A stretch of DNA of 64,000 nt from Alopecurus myosuroides (taxonomy: Eukaryota > Streptophyta > Magnoliopsida > Poales > Poaceae). Below the pieces are notes generated by a model. The model was not told the origin of the DNA. It did no database searches and saw only the letters and a program-made list of their open reading frames with translations. Location: positions 299,587,835 to 299,651,834 of the forward strand of contig CM054060.1 of NCBI GenBank assembly GCA_028641055.1, written 5' to 3'. Below, in pieces: positions 22,101 to 32,068 of the stretch; position 1 is the first letter of the stretch; every line of letters begins with the position of its first letter. Position numbers and translations under genes: made by a program.

Positions 22101-23105
22101 CGAGGCCTGTATTGCCGGGGTGTTGCGTCCTGCGGGAGTTTTGCACACTTGCGCTGAGTATTCGGCTGCGTGGCTGGGACCTTATAGCTCCGTGGCTCCT
22201 AGGATGGGTTGTAGAGACGGTTTGGGCCGTGTCGAGCCAACCTGAGTTTTAGTTGGTGGCTTGAGTGTGTACGGGTACTGGAGCACCCCCTGCAGGGATA
22301 AATCTTCTCGAGAAGCTGTGTCGTCCGCGGTTATGTGACGACTTGGTGAAAGTGCTGGCTAACAAGTACTCAGACAACTTACACCTAATTAATAATAATT
22401 TGACTAGTAATAGGAATATTGTCACAATAACCTGAACTTCACCTTAATCAACAGTGTGAGTTTCCTTGGGTTGCTTCCTTAATAGGGGGTAACATTGGAT
22501 GGGTATTGTTTGGTGAGTAGTTGTAGTTGGTTCTGATACGCTCTCTTATCCCTCTCTAATAGTCGGAAGTTGTAGCGTGTCTCTGTAGTTAGTTAGTGCA
22601 GCCCGGTGCTGCTTCTTTGCAATAATCCCTTCCTTCCGTTCTACCCAAAGTATTTGTATCTTGTGATGATTGGTTACGCTGGTATCTTGTGAGTATGACT
22701 TGCCAGTACTTAATAGTACTGACCCACGAATCCATTTTCGTGGCTGCATATTCCACATTTCAGTCAACAGGTTTGAAGTCTGACGACGTTAGCTAGAAAA
22801 TCCCTCCGGCTTGGCCTGGGCAGGGATTGGATGCCCTCGGTTATCTTCAGGACTCTTAGTCCAATTTGTATCTTGTCCGTAGTCGGACACTATGTTGTTT
22901 CTTCCGCTGTTATTTGGATCTTTGTACTGTATCAGTTGTATCCTTGACTCGTTTGAGTCGTCTTGTATATACCTCCTCTGTTGTTGTTGTGGATTATTCG
23001 TGAACTGTTTTAATGTTATCACAAGTGGCAACCTGGAATCGGTTATTATGCGGATTTGGGTGGAAATGCCGAAATCTGCATAGTGCCCGATCCCGGGGCG
23101 TCACA
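19190..23105 (+). mobile_element. solo LTR 1, long Tekay-like Gypsy LTR, 3.9 kb
   Basis: It begins TGTAACACCCGGGG and ends CCCGGGGCGTCACA, flanked by the perfect target duplication CACAT (19185-19189 and 23106-23110). There is no primer site, polypurine tract or coding frame, so it is a solo LTR left by LTR-LTR recombination. The middle (19620-20690) is GC-rich, with frames on both strands that show no domain. The phrase CTGCAGGGATAAATCTTCTC also occurs in similar form in the other long LTRs here, suggesting related families. Confidence 0.87.
20351..20403 (+). promoter_or_regulatory. tRNA-like module (A-box and B-box) in solo LTR 1
   Basis: TAGCCCACTGGG (20351-20362) fits the Pol III A-box and GGTTCGATTC (20394-20403) fits the B-box. 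The 30-odd bp spacing is tRNA-like. A partial D-arm (GCCC...GAGC) can be drawn, but the anticodon arm does not fold canonically, so it is not called as a tRNA gene. A T5 run follows near 20428. Confidence 0.45.
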
Positions 23106-23110
23106 CACAT

Positions 23111-23306
23111 ATGGCGTTTCAGTGTTATTACCATGCTTCGTATGTGGTAAACATCATCAAAAAGATCTGAATTGTTCAGTTCCTATTGTATTTGCATGTT
23201 CTTTGCGCCTACACGCATCCCTCATTCTCTAATGAGATGGCTTTGTATATATTTGGTCAACCGGTGAAACCTTAATTCCTCAGCTTAAACCACTGTTCCT
23301 AACATT
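23111..23306 (-). other. Angela-type interior between solo LTR 1 and the Tat element
   Basis: This short remnant of decayed Copia interior lies between the two target-duplication junctions. No coding frame survives. Confidence 0.7.
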
Positions 23307-23311
23307 GTGAA

Positions 23312-23855
23312 TGTCGAGACATCGTAGTAGATTTCATAGATGGGGGTGCCACGAGACTACCGATAGAGACGTGGGGGGATGTGGTTGTGCGAAGGACAAT
23401 GACACAGGGTTTTTACCCAGGTTCGGTACGGCGCAGTAATGCGACGTTCCTACTCCTGCAAACTCACTATTCAGGACTAAAGCCTGTAAATACAGAGTAC
23501 AATGTGAGGTTCTATTGGCTGCTCGTCAAGGATCAACCTCTCGGCGAGTTAGCCTTTAGCTTCTTGTCTATCTATCATATCTCCCGTCCGGCTTTATATA
23601 ACAGCCGGATTAGGGCATACAGAGTAGGAAACCTAGAAGACTACGATAACTCTCTAACTTGGGAAATAAGGAATCCGCTTTCCACTCCAAGACAGATCAC
23701 GTGGGCCGTGATCCGGGTTCTTCTAGAATCCGGCTTCTGTGCATCAGCCTACTGGGCCGCCTAACGGACCATAGCCCATTACCATTTAGGCCACCCTGGT
23801 AATCCGGCACTTTAGACTACCATCTGATATACCCCTAGTTGGTATATATCCGACG
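23312..23855 (-). repeat. 3' LTR of the Tat element
   Basis: On the minus strand it runs from a mutated start (CGTCGGATATATACC; the right copy has TGTCGG) to CGATGTCTCGACA. TATATAAAG lies in the middle on the minus strand near 23595. Confidence 0.93.
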
Positions 23856-23856
23856 G

Positions 23857-23870
23857 TAGCCCCCAAGAAG
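23857..23870 (-). other. polypurine tract of the Tat element
   Basis: The minus strand reads CCTTCTTGGGGGCTA directly upstream of the 3' LTR start; the G-run is the likely plus-strand primer. Confidence 0.68.
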
Positions 23871-24245
23871 GATTAAGACTCGGATTCGCCGTCTTTCGCC
23901 GAATGCATATTTTCCAGGAAATATCGGCCTGCAGTCTTGATTCTTCTTTTTCTCCTCAAAGGATGTTACAACGCAAAACTCGGAATCCAGAAAATCCGGC
24001 TTTTCTTCCACGAATCTTCGCGGAGAAGGAACTTCCTACGTCAACGCTTTAACCTTGCTGACGTAAGGGACGTTTGGGTTACAGGAGGGAAACCCAGAAA
24101 CATATCTCTGACAGATTCTCACGGGAAACAAGGCGATAGCAATAATCACCCATCGTTTCATTTCCCGGAATTTCCGGCGAGTGACACGCGTTGATCATCC
24201 AACGGTCAAAAGAGCCGTTAGCATGCATCGTGACGAGATTCCGGC

Positions 24246-24253
24246 TATAAATA
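24246..24253 (+). promoter_or_regulatory. TATA box of the antisense gene
   Basis: TATAAATA sits about 200 bp upstream of the main ATG at 24455, in the context CGGCTATAAATAGCCGTC. It lies inside the element, not in the LTR, so the antisense gene has its own promoter. Transcription would be expected to start near 24280. Confidence 0.65.
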
Positions 24254-24387
24254 GCCGTCTTCGTCCTCCTCGGAAACCTTCCGCTCTCACTTCCCAGCAC
24301 CACTCCAGCGCCCAAGTTCTCGCAGAGCCCTTCCCGAGCGCACGAAGCACCCAGGACCTCACCGGAGCGACCGAGCGCCGCCACTCG

Positions 24388-24429
24388 ATGGCATCTCCGT
24401 CATCTTCCCCGGCCCCGCACCGTCGCTAA
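24388..24429 (+). CDS. short upstream ORF in the antisense gene leader
   Basis: ATG at 24388 opens a 13-codon frame (MASPSSSPAPHRR) ending at TAA 24427-24429, 25 bp before the main ATG. It could dampen translation of the main frame. Its existence is plain from the sequence; a function is inference. Confidence 0.4.
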   Translation: MASPSSSPAPHRR

Positions 24430-24454
24430 GGACGTAGACGAGATAATCGCCACG

Positions 24455-27363
24455 ATGGACCCGCAGCTGGACTCGCCAGTGCAAGCCTCCGGCGACGAGC
24501 CGGTGAAGGCCACCGGCGGCGCGGAGGGCGAGGAAATCCCTCTCGCCTCCGCGGATCTTGCGGGATCTTCCTCCGCGCCTCCCCCACCGTTCGCGCCCGA
24601 GACGGTAGAGGAGAAAATCACGCTCGTCGGAGACGAGCTCGCGGCCGTGGAGGCCGCTGCGTCCGCCGCCGCCGGAGCCGAAGAAGAGGCGGAAACTGCC
24701 GGCAACCGGAGTGCCAACAGTATTCCGCCATCCCTCCTTCCGACAATGGAGAAGGAAGGACTCGTGCTTAGGGGAAAATGGCGGCTCCCGGAGGACGAGA
24801 CCGAGCCCATGCCGAAAGACGGAGAACGCGTCCTCCTCTCCTCCCATATTCAGAGAGGTATGGGTCTTCCGCCGTCCGCCTTTTTCCTCCAAATTCTAGC
24901 CCACTACAACATCCAACCCCATAATCTGTCACCCAACTCCATCCTCTACTTAGCCGGATTTCACGCCCGTTTCGAGGGATATCTAGGTATAGCACCTAGG
25001 TTAGATTTCTGGCTTTACTGTTTTGGGGTTAAGCGGAACTCTTAGGAGGGCGCACTCCCAACTTGTGGGACCATTTCCTTCACTCTTCGGAGATTTAGGG
25101 AGGACTGGTTCCCCAAGATTAAAACATCGGAATCCGTCAAATTTGGGACGGGTTCCTTCTTTTATCATCCCGACGTTCCCTTTCCTAGGAAAACCACCGG
25201 GGTTCCACCTTTCTCGAACACCACCGCTGTTCCCCAAGAAAATTGGGGAACTGAAGCAGTTCAAACCCTGCCGCCGGATCTTCTCAGGATCAAGCGGTGC
25301 ATCGCAAAGCTCGTCGCTTCTGATCCGCCTCTAACCGGCATGGACACAGTCCTTTGCTGGTTAGAAAGGCGGATTCAGCCTTTGGCGAATCACGGTGCTC
25401 GCCTCCTCTGCGAATACTCGGGAGATGGCGATGCTATGCGGACAACCGACACGGTTTGGTCGGCAAAGGATTTGCAGAAACGCGCAAATCAATTGGTCGC
25501 ATCCCGCGACCAATACGAAGAAAGCCGGCCAATGTATACGGCCGCGAATCCGGCTCCCAAGGTACATTTTTCGCCTTTTGGGTTTAAATCCTTGTCGTTT
25601 ACTTGGTTTTCATGCTTTCAACTCATTTTTTCCCTTCTTGACAGATTGCCGAACTTCCTGAGTCGGAACTTGCTTCTGATGCCGATCTGGAGGCATTGCG
25701 CGCCGCCTTTGCCGGCGAACGTAAGCCAAGAAGATTTCCGCTTCCCAGGAAGTCATTGATCTTGACGGGGTCCCCGTCGTCACCTCCAGGTTTGAACATC
25801 TGGGTTATTCTACTTTGTCGGGATTTTCTTCCTTTACCTCGGAGTTTAACTTTTCTGGCTTTTTCTCCTTTTTAGCCTGCCTCCTTCTACTCTGAAGCCG
25901 AAAAAGCTGAAGAGGCACAAGGCTGTGTCCAGCAGAGGCCCACACCATTCTCCTGCTACCGCTCCAGATACACCAATCGCAGCAACAGAAGAGCATGCTG
26001 CAGCCCCCAACACCGAGTCCCAGCAGACCAGCCAGCCCATTGTGCCGGAAACGGACACGAGGGAAAGGGCGGTCCCTGAGGTGGGAGGTCCTTCTCGGAT
26101 AACTGAGGAAGAGATTCCCACCTTTGATAAGGAATTCAAAGATATCAACGAGGGCCTTAGCACAGTTGGGACTCTTTTTGCCGACTACGCAAAAGAGTTC
26201 ACTGAAAACTTGGCAGGTTTACAGCGGATGAGCTAGGTATTATCTCTAGCCCCCAAGCAATAAGTCGAATGTATGATTTTCACTTAATGCTTTCTATCTT
26301 TATCATTCTTGTTTCTAACTTAAGTGTTTTGGTTCGTTTCCCTATTTCAGCAAACCGCTGAAACCATAAACATGGAAGTTTTCAACAAGCTAACTGTCAA
26401 GAATAAGGAGGTTAGAAGCCCTCTCTCTATTCTTGAAGTTAAGGAAACGGAGCTAGCATCATCTCAGCTGGCGCTGAAGGAAACAACAGGTATACTTTTA
26501 GTTCTCTGTAGTTCCTTGTCCATAATTTTTGCTAAGTACTTTTCCGAGTTTTCTTATCTCAGATTTTTTTCTTGCTTTTCAGCTGCTTTGGCGAAAGCCA
26601 AGCAAATAGCTGAAGATGCCGGCAATGCCGAGAATCTCCGTCGGGAGAACTTGGACCTTCATAAGGAACTTATGAAGGCTCAAAAAGATCTGGAGGCCAG
26701 CAATATGGCTCTTGCAATTGCTCAATCCAAGGCCTCCCAACAAGCGGACAAGGACAAGGCCACTATCCAAGATTTGGAGAACGCCTTGAACCTGCGTCTG
26801 GAGGAAGGCTCCGAGATGGACAAGATTCTCGGTAAGTTATCAACTTTTACCGGATTTTCCATGTCTTAACTTTTTTCTCTGCTTTTCCGCTAACTCTTAG
26901 GTTATTTTGTCTTGAAAAAACAGGAGATGACCTAGATCTTACTCGGATTGAGAAAATCCGAGCTTTCGGGAAGGTGTTTACTGCGATCCGAGCTGCAGGC
27001 ATCCAGCTGGTCAACAAGTACCTTCCCGCAAGAACTGGGGAGTTCTCGGAAGTTGAGAAACTTCCGGAAGCTATCCTGGAGGTGGCGGAATCCAAGGAAT
27101 CCACCTTGCGCTCCGCGGCACGGGGTGGTGCACGCATGGCCTTAGGCCTTATGCGTATGCATTATCCCAGTGCCAAATCTTGGCGTGTGGCGTCCGGTAT
27201 CCCTGTTGGATATACGGAGACCCAGCGGACCACCATCTGTGATGAGATCAAGGGTCGCACCACCAAGATCGCCTCTATGGTGAACATCTCCATCACCTAT
27301 CCGGAAGAAGAAATTCCAGAAGCCCCCGAGGATGACAGCAGCGAGGAAGATTCGGATGCTTGA
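24455..27363 (+). pseudogene. antisense multi-exon gene inside the Tat element (Transposase_28-like N-terminal domain)
   Basis: Six exons can be drawn with GT-AG introns and consistent phases: 24455-25561, 25645-25789, 25876-26236, 26351-26489, 26583-26831 and 26924-27363. Exon 1 has an acidic Ala/Glu-rich start followed by HIQRGMGLPPSAFFLQIL and LAGFHARFEGYLGIAPRLDF, resembling the Pfam family called putative gypsy-type transposon (Transposase_28). Exons 4-5 encode a charged coiled-coil-like segment (ENLRRENLDLHKELMKAQKD), and exon 6 ends in an acidic tail (EDDSSEEDSDA). Three lesions break this copy: an in-frame TAG at 25043, a 1 bp shift in exon 2, and TAG as the last codon of exon 3. Intact length would be about 800 residues. 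The introns oppose element transcription, so they survive reverse transcription. Function is unknown. Confidence 0.8.
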
Positions 27364-27992
27364 AGAATTCTCCTTGTCCTGGATGGTGGAAATAGGAAAT
27401 AGGAGCATTACTGCACTTTACAATGTAATTTATATTGTAATGCTTCTATTCTTTTGTATAAACAAGTACTCCGCCTTTTGCAGTTTAATTTTTATGAAAT
27501 CCTTTGCAAGTTTTCCGGGTTTTATATTCCTTTATCTTCCAAGTTGTCTGGTTTGTGTGCTTTAACTGTTCTTAGCGTTTGAAATGGCTCAGTAGTATTG
27601 TAATCTTCACGCCAAGTTACTGGGTAAAACCGATCAGTTTAAACTTGGAAACATGGATCATACTAAAGGCATTTTGACTTACTAGCTCCAGTGACCCAGC
27701 ACATAAACAATCAGATAATGCTTAGAGAAAAGTAAGGAACTTTTTGAATGAAGCTCGGGCACGCAGGCACAATCCGAGTTTCCTTTAACCTTTAGTAGGC
27801 TGAAAATCATTCAGTTTTTAAACGCCGAGCACGCAGGCACAATTCGGGTTAACATTGAGGTTTTTGTAAGATCATTGGGAAATAGATAAGACGGAATCAT
27901 GCTTTGTACTATAATAAACTTGTAAAAACGTGGATTTAAGAATTCTGACAACTTTATTTCATGATCTCAAAGATGTTTACATAGAAATTGAA
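27364..27992. other. spacer between antisense gene and pol, converging 3' ends
   Basis: This AT-rich spacer holds the 3' ends of two convergent genes. The phrase GAGCACGCAGGCACAAT with its variant GGGCACGCAGGCACAAT is repeated near 27757 and 27826. No further gene is seen. Confidence 0.5.
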
Positions 27993-28888
27993 CTAAGTAT
28001 AGAAGGGACGTAACTGCTGGATACTCCAAGGCCTCTTTGTCTCTCCTAGTTCATCATCTATCTTTCTCTTTCTTTTGCGATTCGGCTTCTCGGGATCGTC
28101 TTCCGTATCGCGAATGTCTACAAAATAATATGATCCATTCTTCATGGCTTTACTGATGACAAATGGTCCTTCCCATACTGGGGCCAGTTTGTGCTTTCTT
28201 TGCTGCACCAATCTTAGCACTAGGTCACCTTCTTTAAAAGAATGATGCCTGATTTTGCGACTATGATAACTTCGTAAACCTTGCTGGTAGATGGCGGATC
28301 TTTGAAGCACAAGTTCTTGTTCTTCTTCTAAGAGATCGACGACATCCTGTCGTGCATTTTCGGCATCTGATTCATCGAAATCTTGCACTCTTGGGATGTC
28401 ATGGATCATGTCCGTTGGGAGAATTGTTTCCGCACCATAAACTAGGAAAAACGGGGTTTGCCCAGTTGACCTGTTTGGTGTCGTTCGAATACTCCAAAGC
28501 ACGGAAGGTAGCTCTTCTACCCATGCCTCAGCTGCTCTATGAAGAGGAGATTCGAGTCTTGGGCGTAGTCCTTGTAAGATTGAGCTATTCATTCTTTCAA
28601 CCTGACCATTGGATTGCGGGTGTGCCACAGATGCGAGATCTAGGCGACTTACCGTTTGTCGGCAATATTTTGCCAGCTCTCCAATAGAGAAATGTGTCCC
28701 GTTGTCGGTTATTATGCTGTGTGGAACGCCATATCTCATGACTATGTCAATGATAAAATTTCTGGCAGTTACACCGTCAAGTTTTTTGATGGGTTTGGCC
28801 TCCACCCACTTGGTAATTTATCCACTGCAACGAGTAGATGCGTAAGTCCGCCTCTGGCAGTTTTGAATGGTCCCATCATATCTAGCCC
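27993..28888 (-). pseudogene. Tat element integrase core and C-terminal domain
   Basis: The core has LDMMGPF (first Asp, in the shifted frame near 28870), SIITDNG (second Asp, residue 34 of the downstream frame) and HPQSNGQVERMN (Glu70), with 35 residues between the last two. The C-terminal part includes VWEGPFVISKAMKNGSYY and ends IQQLRPFYT. Two single-base lesions flank the first Asp: an extra G in a G-run near 28884 and a missing T near 28816. They compensate, so frame is lost for only ~25 codons. The enzyme would join cDNA ends to host DNA; this copy is inactive. Confidence 0.88.
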
Positions 28889-30345
28889 CCCAGACCGCAA
28901 ACGGCCATGTAATGAGGATAGTTTTGAGTGCTTGGGCTGGCATATTTGTCTGCTTGGCGTAATATTGACATCCTGCACATGTGTTTACTCTGTGCTCAGC
29001 GTCTGTCTTGGTTGTTAGCCAGAAAAACCCCGCACGGAATGCTTTTTTGACTATGCTTATTGATTGAGCATGATGTCCGCAATCTCCAGCATGGATTTCT
29101 TGCAGGATTTCTCGTCCTTCTTCTAGCGAGATACATCGCAGAAAAATTCCGGTAGTGCTGCGTTTATACATGCAATTATTAATTGCCGTGTATCCTTTGC
29201 ATCGACGCTGAATCTGTCTTTGCAAGACTTCGTCTGCTCCATCCGGGTACTTCTGATCAACTAAGAAGTTTAAATATGGGATTGTCCAATCCGGGTTAAC
29301 GAGCATGACTTCAATTGACTCGGAAGCCAGAGGATAATCAACATCTCCACCTTTTATCGATGGTTCGTACAAATGTTGGACGAAAACCCCTGGTGGTAGG
29401 GTTTTGACCCTTTCTGACCCCATGCGGGCTAATGCATCCGCGTTCCAATTTTCCTCCCTTTTAACATGGAGTACTCCGAATCCAAATAAACAGATGGCAA
29501 ACTCGTCCACCGTTCTCCGGTATTCGGCCATTATAGGGCTTTTGGCGTCCCAAGTTTGGTTGAGCTTGTGTTGTACCAAATCTGAGTCGCCATAGCATAG
29601 GATGCGTTTGACACCTATTTCCTTTGCAATATGCAAGTCGTGGAGCAAAGCTTCATATTCTGTCACGTTATTACTGGCGTTGAAGTGTATTTGTAATACA
29701 TACTCCATTGTATCTCCTTTAGGGGATTTTAGAACTACACCAGCTCCAGCGCCCTCCTTCATCTTGGATCCATCAAAGTGCATGATCCAGTACTCGGACT
29801 CCGGCATTGGTGTTTTTTCCATTGCTTCCGTCCAGTCGGCGACAAAATCTGCCAGAACCTGGGATTTTATTGCCGTCCTAGGCTGGTACTTAATGTCGAA
29901 TGCTGCTAGCTCGATGCCCCATTTGGCTACTCGGCCAGTTGCCTCCGCATTGTTTATTATATCCCCTAGTGGCGCTTTGCATACCACTGTTATGGAATGT
30001 CCTTGGAAGTAATGGCGAAGTTTCCTATATGCGAAAAATACGCCATATGCCAGTTTTTGGTAGTGTGGATACCTTTGTTTGGACTCGGAGAAAACTTCAC
30101 TTATGTAATATACCGGATGCTGGTCTGGTATGCTTTGTTCGTCTTTCTTCCTTTCCACAACAATTACCGCACTAATAACCCGATTTGTAGCCGTAAGGTA
30201 CAATAACATAGGTTCTTCGTCTTTTGGGGATGCCAAAATCGGAGCTTTCATCAAAGTTTCCTTCAACTGGGTTAGCGCTGAATCTGCCTCCTCTGTCCAT
30301 TCAAATTTGTCGGATTTCTTCAACAATTTGTATAGTGGCAAGGCT
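28889..30345 (-). pseudogene. Tat element RNase H region, second RNase H and integrase zinc finger
   Basis: The first RNase H (from residue ~40) lacks the usual catalytic Asp: the segment reads LLYLTATNRVISAVIVVE. A second domain at about 185-320 has MHFDGSKMKEGAGAGVVL with Asp190, TEYEALL, YGDSDL and WNADALAR, giving the full acidic set. Loss of the first and gain of the second activity is characteristic of Tat elements. An integrase HHCC finger follows (HAGDCGHH ... CAGC, residues ~430-470). The frame is offset by one base from the RT upstream, where a G-run near 30350 appears one base short. Confidence 0.88.
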
Positions 30346-31225
30346 TTATCCCCAGCCGGCTAATAAACCTGCTGACGGCTGCAGCGGAACCCGTCAATCT
30401 TTGCACATCTTTTACGCACGTAGGCTTGGAGATGTTTAAGATTGCTTTGATCTTTTTCGGGTTTACTTCTATTCCTCTATGAGAAACGATGAAACCCAGA
30501 AGTTTTCCTGAGGGAACCCCGAACACACACTTTAATGGATTTAACTTCATTTTATAAGCGCGCAAATTTTCGAAGGTTTCTCGCAAATCCTCAAGGAGTG
30601 TTTCTTTTTCTTTGGTAACGACAGCAATGTCGTCCACGTAAACGTGGACATTTTTGCCAATCTGACTATGCAAACACCGTTGCATGCAACGCTGGTAGGT
30701 TGCACCTGCGTTCTTCAGGCCAAATGGCATGGTTATGTAATAGTACGTCCCATAAGGGGTTATGAATGAAGTTTTGATTTGATCTTCCTTTTTCATGCGT
30801 ATTTGATGATACCCGGAATATGCATCCAAAAAGCATAAAAGCTCAAAGCCTGCAGTGACATCTATTATTTGATCGATTCGCGGTAACGCAAACCTATCTT
30901 TTGGACACAGTTTGTTCAGGCCGGTGTAATCTATATACATTCTAAGGGCAGTAGTATCTTTCTTCGGGACTAATACTGGATTTGCAGACCATTCAGTATG
31001 TATAACTTCCCGGATAAAATCTGCTGCTAAAAGCCGGATAATCTCCTTGCCAATAGCCTTCCATCTTCTTCCGTCAAATTGACGGAGACCTTGTTTGACG
31101 GGTTTCGATCCTGGAATTACCTTGAGTTGATGCTCAGCAAGTTCCCTGGGTACGCTTGGCATGTCCGCTGGACACCAAGCGAAAATATCCCAGTTCTCAC
31201 GGAGGAACTTGATGAGCTCGCCTTC
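30346..31225 (-). pseudogene. Tat element reverse transcriptase
   Basis: Recognisable motifs in order are LRMYIDYTGLNK, FLDAYSGYHQIRM (first Asp), ITMPFGLKNAGATYQR, VHVYVDDIAVV (catalytic YVDD near residue 175 of the Met at 31162) and LGFIVSHRGIEVNPKK. The palm is complete. A TAG at 31226-31228 separates this frame from the protease upstream, and a 1 bp deletion near 30350 ends it. The enzyme would copy element RNA into DNA. Confidence 0.9.
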
Positions 31226-32068
31226 CTATTTGTCGGTCATCCCAGTCCCCACTACGACAAATATTGTCAGATCTTTGGGATCTAGGATTACCTGTCTTGT
31301 GTTTTCGGAAGCCTTGAAGCTATCTGCTGGCTTCCGGCTTTCTTTTCCTGCCGGCATTTCTGTCGGCAATACCTCTTTGGCCAGCTCCTTCAACTCTTCC
31401 TTTTCTATGACTTTCTCGGCGCAAAGGGCGTTTTCTTTTTCTAGCTCGTTTGCCAATTTGAAGTCTCCAGATATGGTGATTACTCCTCCTTTGGGTCCTG
31501 GCATCTTCAGCTTGTTATAGATATAACATGATCTTGCCATGAATTTGGCGAAAGCTGGACGTCCGAGTATCGCGTGATACACGCTTTCGAACGGCACAAC
31601 CTCGAAGGATACTTTTTCCTGCCGGAAGTGATCTTTGTCTCCAAAGGTTACATCTAGGGAAATTTCTCCTAGGGATCGTGCTTGTCTGCCTGGGACGATG
31701 CCGTGAAAACGTATGTTGCTGTGGTTGAGATGGGTCTCGGAGATTTTTAGATGCTTCAGTGTATCAAGGTACATTATGTTAATGCTGGATCCTCCATCCA
31801 TCAGCACTCTTTTTAGCCTAATGTTTTGAACAATAGGACTTACAATTAGAGCTTGTGTGTCGGGTTCAGGGATATTCCCGGGATGATCAGACTGATCCCA
31901 GGTAATTGGTGTATTTGAGTACTTCAAGAACTTCGGGGTTGCAGGGACAACCGCGTTTATTTCTCGAAGCGTTCTCTTTGCCACCTTTGCTGAGGGAGTT
32001 GCCAGGAAAGTTAGGTTGCATTCTCCATCAATTCTCGAAAACTTGGGCTCGCCTTTTCGCTGTTGTTC
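31226..32068 (-). pseudogene. Tat element aspartic protease region
   Basis: The retropepsin active site reads VLMDGGSSINIMY (Asp63 of the Met at 31984), and the second hydrophobic-Gly motif is AILGRPAF. It shares its frame with gag and RT but is bounded by TAG codons at 32069-32071 and 31226-31228. The stop at the gag-protease border could be a natural control point or decay; one copy cannot distinguish them. The enzyme would mature the polyprotein. Confidence 0.85.
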
